Below are positions 7,829 through 10,818 of a stretch of 10,818 nucleotides of DNA, one piece after another. Origin of the DNA: Saprospiraceae bacterium (GTDB lineage: Bacteria; Bacteroidota; Bacteroidia; Chitinophagales; Saprospiraceae); contig JACMLK010000398.1 of the NCBI GenBank assembly GCA_014379665.1, positions 1 to 10,818 on the forward strand. Reading direction: 5' to 3'. The stretch's first letter is position 1. Each line of letters opens with the position of its first letter. Both the position numbers and the translations under genes were made by a program. The notes beneath the pieces are model-generated. The model ran no database searches, was not told the DNA's origin, and worked only from the letters and a program-made list of their open reading frames with translations.

Positions 7829-7976
7829 AGAATCCAAAGGTAAAGTCCGTAAAAACGGATTTTAGCCGGTTTTAAACCCGGCCAATAGGATTGGATTTTC
7901 GTCTTTATTTATAAACTTTTTATGAGATTGGTTTATTAATTGCAGGTCCATGGCTCCCCGCCTGGACCTTTTTTTT
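7829..7976 (+). ncRNA. Candidate structured RNA (ftsZ 3' UTR or small RNA) ending at an intrinsic terminator
   Basis: The stretch after the ftsZ hairpin folds well by eye. Outer stem: AATCCAA 7831-7837 with TTGGATT 7891-7897, extendable by a G-U and an A-U pair. Inside are two adjacent hairpins: 7841-7850 with 7855-7864 (ten pairs, one G-U, AAAA loop) and GCCGG 7865-7869 with CCGGC 7878-7882. The result is a three-way junction, followed by a linker and the terminator at 7944-7976. A competing hairpin, CCAAT 7882-7886 with ATTGG 7890-7894, would exclude the outer stem. The 5' end is unknown: I see no TTTG on the + strand in this gap, hence no Bacteroidota-type promoter, so it may be cut from the ftsZ mRNA. 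I recognise no known RNA family, and no credible protein frame exists here. Confidence 0.35.
7944..7976 (+). terminator. Strong rho-independent terminator ending the dcw-side transcript
   Basis: AGGTCCA (7944-7950) pairs with TGGACCT (7963-7969). Inside, GGC (7952-7954) pairs with GCC (7960-7962) around a TCCCC loop, leaving T7951 bulged. A run of eight T (7969-7976) follows directly. This GC-rich stem plus T-run on the + strand is the classic intrinsic terminator form. It faces the convergent transporter gene, whose 3' end lies at 8092. There is no T-run on the minus side, so it works for + transcripts only. Confidence 0.88.
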
Positions 7977-8091
7977 ATTTTTATCTTAATGCATAAGGGT
8001 TTAATGATTTATGCAACCTGAAAGAGTTATCCGGAAGGTTTAGTTTCTTTTAAATTTGCACAATATAACTGTATTTCAAACTGTATGAAAG

Positions 8092-9783
8092 TCATATAAA
8101 CAGCAATATCATCAGTTGTGCAACAAAAATCCTCATGATTGTCACGAGTGGATACACAGTGGCATAAGTCCTTACTGGAATATCTGAGTCCATATATCCG
8201 TTACAAAATGATAAAGCTGCAGGATCAGTATAAGTACCACTCATCAACCCTGCCAGGTGAAAGTAATTTATTTTCATAAAAACCCGGCCAATGATCACCA
8301 TGATAATCAATGGAATAATGGTGATAAGCAGACCATAAAACAACCACAACCAACCATTTTGAGATAAAAAGTTGTCATAAAAATTTGTACCTGCATGGAG
8401 GCCTACTGAAGCAAAAAACAAACAAATACCCAGATCTTTCATAAAATAAATGGCTCCGTTATTTATATAAGAATGTATGACTCCTATACCTCCATATCTG
8501 CTTATAAGCAAAGCAGAAAGTAAGGGTCCTGCAGCAAAACCAAGTTTGACTGGTACGGGCAGTGATGGAATCATGATGGGTATAGAGCCAATCACAATCC
8601 CTATGACCAAACCGCCAAACAAGGAGAGAAAGTCCGGCTCAAGTAATCTTTTTTCAGAATTGCCGATGACCTTTTCGACTTCTGTGATGTCGTCTTTGTT
8701 TCCAACTACCCGAAGGCGATCACCGTAATAAAGTTCAAGAGAAGGATTGGCGAGAAGTTCCATACCTGATCTGTACACACGGGTGACTTTAAGTCCATAT
8801 TTATTGAAAAGATTAAGCTGTGAAAGTTTTTTGTGTGTGGCTGATTTGCGGGTTACAAAAATAGTTTTTGAAATGATGTCATGGTCTGCCTCTATTTGTG
8901 TGTCAGTGGATTCTTTACCTGTGAGGTGGATAAATTTTTCCACACTTTGTGGTTTACCTACGATCATCAAAACATCCTTTTCCTGCAGTTTTGAATCAGG
9001 AGAAGGAGAAAATACTTCTTTAGAGCCACTGTGCTTGAGCCTTGAAATGATGAGATCACTCAACTTGTTTTCTTTGAGTATCTCATAAATACTTTTACCA
9101 TAAACGTCAGGATTGATTACCCTTGCTTTCTTACGGATTAATTTTTCTTCTGCGCGTTGCTTTTCTACATTGAGTTGATCCAGTTCATATTTAAGATCAA
9201 TTTTAAATATATTTTTTATCAAAATGATCATAGCTATCACTCCCAATACCCCCAGTGGATAGGTAATGGCATATGCTACCGCAGGATCATCAAATGCACT
9301 GCCCGGGAACCGGGTCTGTATCTCGTCCAATGTAGATTTGGCAGCTCCAAGTCCGGGAGTATTTGTTACTGCTCCGGACATTAGCCCGACAGCATTTTCA
9401 ATACCGGGTGAAGCGATCAGATAAATCAGATAAGTAACCAAGCCACCCGTTAAAACGGTGCCTGCACTCAGGATATTAAATTTCAATCCTTCTTTACGGA
9501 ATGAAGAAAAAAACGATGGACCCACCTGAATCCCGATTCCGTATACAAATAAGATAAGACCAAAATCTCTGATAAAACCGGAAATATCTTCCTTCATAGA
9601 GTAGCCAAAATGACCCAATATCAGTCCAATAAACATCACCGCTGAAACTCCCAATGAAACACTACCAATTTTAATCCTTCCGGCAAATACACCTAATCCA
9701 ATACACAGCAGCATGACCACAAGGGATTGAGTAATGTCAGGATGTGAAGTCGGAGAGAATAAAGTGTTGAACCAATCAAACAT
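8092..9783 (-). CDS. YidE/YbjL-type putative transporter with two RCK_C domains (AAE family)
   Basis: This is an integral inner-membrane permease of the aspartate:alanine exchanger-like family (YidE/YbjL duplication type); the substrate cannot be read from sequence. The 563 residues form two homologous membrane halves (about 20-190 and 385-563). Each carries the same signature: GLMSGAVTNTPGL (133-145) and GLMSGTYTDPAAL (512-524). Between them, about 195-380, is a soluble charged region with two TrkA-C/RCK_C-like segments, each with a GD or KD turn before a VVG or IVG strand, suggesting regulation by a cytoplasmic ligand. I chose ATG 9783 (MFDWFNTLF). The frame can be read 10 codons further to TTG 9813, but that stretch includes promoter-like elements, and the MFDW start agrees with my memory of Bacteroidota homologues. 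It is convergent with ftsZ, divergent from nothing, and downstream of the Kelch gene on the same strand with a 166-bp gap. Confidence 0.9.
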   Translation of the reverse strand: MFDWFNTLFSPTSHPDITQSLVVMLLCIGLGVFAGRIKIGSVSLGVSAVMFIGLILGHFGYSMKEDISGFIRDFGLILFVYGIGIQVGPSFFSSFRKEGLKFNILSAGTVLTGGLVTYLIYLIASPGIENAVGLMSGAVTNTPGLGAAKSTLDEIQTRFPGSAFDDPAVAYAITYPLGVLGVIAMIILIKNIFKIDLKYELDQLNVEKQRAEEKLIRKKARVINPDVYGKSIYEILKENKLSDLIISRLKHSGSKEVFSPSPDSKLQEKDVLMIVGKPQSVEKFIHLTGKESTDTQIEADHDIISKTIFVTRKSATHKKLSQLNLFNKYGLKVTRVYRSGMELLANPSLELYYGDRLRVVGNKDDITEVEKVIGNSEKRLLEPDFLSLFGGLVIGIVIGSIPIMIPSLPVPVKLGFAAGPLLSALLISRYGGIGVIHSYINNGAIYFMKDLGICLFFASVGLHAGTNFYDNFLSQNGWLWLFYGLLITIIPLIIMVIIGRVFMKINYFHLAGLMSGTYTDPAALSFCNGYMDSDIPVRTYATVYPLVTIMRIFVAQLMILLFI

Positions 9784-9799
9784 CAAATATATTTTGATG
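9781..9799 (-). repeat. Palindrome covering the transporter start codon
   Basis: Read on the minus strand the sequence is CATCAAAATATATTTGATG. The 7-base arms CATCAAA and TTTGATG are perfect complements around a 5-base AT centre, and the final ATG is the chosen start codon. In DNA it could be an operator for a dimeric regulator. In RNA it could form a small hairpin hiding the start. Which, if either, cannot be told from sequence. Confidence 0.45.
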
Positions 9800-9894
9800 C
9801 AAAGGTACAGCAAAATATATTCTATCTGAGGACAGACTACTAAAACAACTGATGCTATTCTTTTCGTTCACATTTAAAAAATCGGGCAAATTTA
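9784..9894 (-). promoter_or_regulatory. Putative transporter promoter region with three TAnnTTTG elements
   Basis: Three minus-strand matches to the Bacteroidota -7 element TAnnTTTG lie upstream of the transporter: TAAATTTG (9894-9887), TACCTTTG (9807-9800) and TATATTTG (9791-9784). The first would give a leader of roughly 100 nt and the second about a dozen. The third has a TTTG (9814-9811) exactly 19 bases upstream, the best -33/-7 pair by spacing, but it abuts the ATG and would start transcription inside the gene. No -33 TTTG is visible at the right distance from the other two. The active element is therefore undecided. Confidence 0.4.
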
Positions 9895-9949
9895 TATCGG
9901 ACGAAGTCATTTTCAGCCGTTAATCCTGAATGAAAAACAGCTCTTATTA
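9814..9949. other. Short gap between the transporter and the Kelch gene
   Basis: AT-rich sequence without a protein frame of note. It carries one TAnnTTTG element for the transporter (9894-9887, minus). A 5-bp inverted repeat, TTCAG 9912-9916 with CTGAA 9926-9930, is too weak to call as a terminator for the Kelch gene, so I see no clear terminator between the two minus-strand genes. Confidence 0.5.
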
Positions 9950-10818
9950 TTAGTTTTTTTTGTATAAATAATAGTTCACCGGAGCAGGAGGAGAGTACCC
10001 AGGTAAACCAGGATTGTATTTGCCACCTGAACCCAGATTGGTGCCGTCAAATCCACCCCAAACAATCATTTCTGCATTGGTCCAGATTGCCGGGTTTATA
10101 TATCGTGCAGACGGTACATTGGTGACGGATGTACCCAACCAACTATCCGATACCGGATTGTATTTAGCTCCTGTATGTGTACCTGCGGCACCATTGAATC
10201 CTCCCCAAACTATCATTTCACTCCCTGTCCATACTGAAGACAATTGACTTCTTGCTATAGGAGCATTAGTATTGGTAACAGGCGACCAGGAATCAAAAGC
10301 AACATTATATTTCGCTCCGCTATTATAATAAGCAGATGCATTGTGTCCACCCCAAATAATCATAAGACTGCCTGTCCAGATAGCCCCGTGTAATTGTCTT
10401 GCAATTGGACTGTTCGTGCCTGATATGGCGACCCAGGTATCATTTGAAGGATCATATTTGGACCCATCGGATAACATATTTACACTTGATTGTCCTCCCC
10501 AGATGATCATATGGCTATTGGTCCATATGGCTGAATGCAAAAACCTGGCGGTCGGTGCAGAACCACTATTGGTATCAGTCCACATATTTGTAATGGGATC
10601 ATATCTTGATCCGGTATTTAAAAAGCCTGACCCTGTGGAACCGCCCCATACAATCATTTTTTGTCCTGTCCATACAGCAGTATGGCTTCCTCTGGCAACA
10701 GGTGCATTTGTTGTGGATAGAGGTGTCCAGATATCAGTAGCAGGATTATATTTAGCGCCGGTATTCAAAAAGCTACCATCACTACCACCCCATATGATCA
10801 TCTCTGTTCCAGTCCAAA
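9950..10818 (-). CDS. Kelch-repeat (galactose oxidase-like) beta-propeller protein, C-terminal part
   Basis: The frame stays open to base 10818 (codons before the ATG at 10801 read WTGTE, the same repeat), so the N-terminus and any signal peptide lie outside the window. The visible part, about 288 residues, consists of consecutive repeats, each with M-I-I/V-W-G-G, then GAKYNP or GSRYDP, a W about 20 residues on, then AP-x-A-R and AVWTG or AIWTN. This is the Kelch motif that forms propeller blades, usually on secreted or surface proteins that bind ligands or partners. After a shortened last repeat the protein ends in PPAPVNYYLYKKN, with no type IX secretion C-terminal domain I can recognise. 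TAA is at 9952-9950. A role cannot be inferred; galactose oxidase-type catalysis is not implied by the repeats. It shares the strand of the transporter, but the gap carries promoter-like elements, so they are probably separate units. Confidence 0.85.
   Translation of the reverse strand, partial: WTGTEMIIWGGSDGSFLNTGAKYNPATDIWTPLSTTNAPVARGSHTAVWTGQKMIVWGGSTGSGFLNTGSRYDPITNMWTDTNSGSAPTARFLHSAIWTNSHMIIWGGQSSVNMLSDGSKYDPSNDTWVAISGTNSPIARQLHGAIWTGSLMIIWGGHNASAYYNSGAKYNVAFDSWSPVTNTNAPIARSQLSSVWTGSEMIVWGGFNGAAGTHTGAKYNPVSDSWLGTSVTNVPSARYINPAIWTNAEMIVWGGFDGTNLGSGGKYNPGLPGYSPPAPVNYYLYKKN
9953..10818 (-). repeat. Array of 49-residue (147-bp) Kelch units
   Basis: Read on the minus strand, the units are: 10807-10664 (48 residues, starting TEMIIWGG), 10663-10517, 10516-10370, 10369-10223 and 10222-10076 (49 residues each), and a shortened last unit 10075-9953 (41 residues). 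Four consecutive units have exactly the same length with no insertions. The DNA has diverged between copies while the protein pattern is kept, so the array is not a recent tandem duplication. More units probably lie beyond the window, since a propeller needs about seven blades. Confidence 0.85.

Larger units (their letters stand above)
7706..8091. other. Intergenic region between convergent ftsZ and the transporter
   Basis: This 386-bp gap holds no supported protein gene; the longest ATG frames are about a dozen codons or fewer. It contains the ftsZ hairpin, the candidate structured RNA and the intrinsic terminator listed separately. From 7977 to 8091 it is AT-rich. That part has an inverted repeat, TGCATAA 7990-7996 with TTATGCA 8009-8015, which could fold at the 3' end of the transporter mRNA on the minus strand but has no T-run. 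It also has two 8-bp direct copies of AACTGTAT (8067-8074 and 8079-8086). I can assign no function to either. Confidence 0.7.

Noticed and set aside
7835..7842. CAAAGGTA, a minus-strand TACCTTTG promoter-like element inside the candidate RNA region, identical to that at 9800-9807
   Set aside because: No TTTG lies at the right distance upstream, and a transcript from it would only run antisense into the ftsZ 3' end. An isolated 8-mer match is weak.
7990..8015. Inverted repeat TGCATAA/TTATGCA as a transporter terminator
   Set aside because: The stem is only 7 bp with a 12-base loop and no T-run on the minus strand, so I list it only as an intergenic element.
8051..8058. TAAATTTG, a plus-strand -7-like element
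   Set aside because: No -33 TTTG lies about 19 bases upstream, and the only thing downstream is the antisense strand of the transporter.
8067..8086. Two direct copies of AACTGTAT, 12 bp apart
   Set aside because: They sit between convergent genes with no promoter nearby, and two copies of an AT-rich 8-mer can arise by chance.
8477..9384. Plus-strand frames opposite the transporter (75-113 codons)
   Set aside because: They mirror transmembrane and RCK_C coding sequence of an intact gene and have no motif or plausible start context.
9950..10818. Regularly spaced repeats considered as a CRISPR array or satellite
   Set aside because: The unit is a coding 147-bp Kelch blade in one open frame; the DNA copies differ and there are no unique spacers.

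Overview
The window is a piece of a Bacteroidota chromosome. Four things point there: the gene order murD-ftsW-murG-murC-ftsQ-ftsA-ftsZ with no murB or ddl between murC and ftsQ, an FtsZ ending in the tail NSFLYDNVD, starts with little or no Shine-Dalgarno sequence, and several matches to the Bacteroidota -7 promoter element TAnnTTTG. I cannot place it below phylum; a Saprospiria- or Chitinophagia-like lineage is only a guess.

Positions 1-7705 (+ strand) are the distal half of the division and cell wall (dcw) cluster, read as one tight operon. The 3' end of murD is followed by ftsW, murG, murC, ftsQ, ftsA and ftsZ. MurD, MurC and MurG act in sequence on the cytoplasmic peptidoglycan precursors and yield lipid II. 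FtsW polymerises lipid II at the septum, FtsQ is the bitopic divisome connector, FtsA tethers FtsZ to the membrane, and FtsZ forms the ring. Overlaps of 20, 4 and 11 bp (ftsW/murG, murG/murC, murC/ftsQ) and gaps of 15 and 30 bp (ftsQ/ftsA, ftsA/ftsZ) suggest translational coupling. The promoter lies upstream of the window.

Positions 7706-8091 hold no protein gene. They contain a near-perfect 38-nt hairpin right after ftsZ, then a stretch that can fold into a branched RNA (an outer stem enclosing two hairpins), then a strong intrinsic terminator ending near 7976. This is either an elaborate ftsZ 3' UTR or a small RNA derived from it, and it is the least ordinary part of the window.

Positions 8092-9783 (- strand) encode a membrane transporter of the YidE/YbjL (aspartate:alanine exchanger-like) family with two central RCK_C domains, convergent with ftsZ. 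Its 166-bp upstream region carries three TAnnTTTG elements and a palindrome over the start codon. Positions 9950-10818 (- strand) hold the C-terminal part of a Kelch-type beta-propeller protein made of regular 48-49 residue repeats; its start lies beyond the window.

I found no mobile element, CRISPR array, tRNA, rRNA or defence system. The protein-coding content is ordinary housekeeping plus one transporter and one repeat protein.
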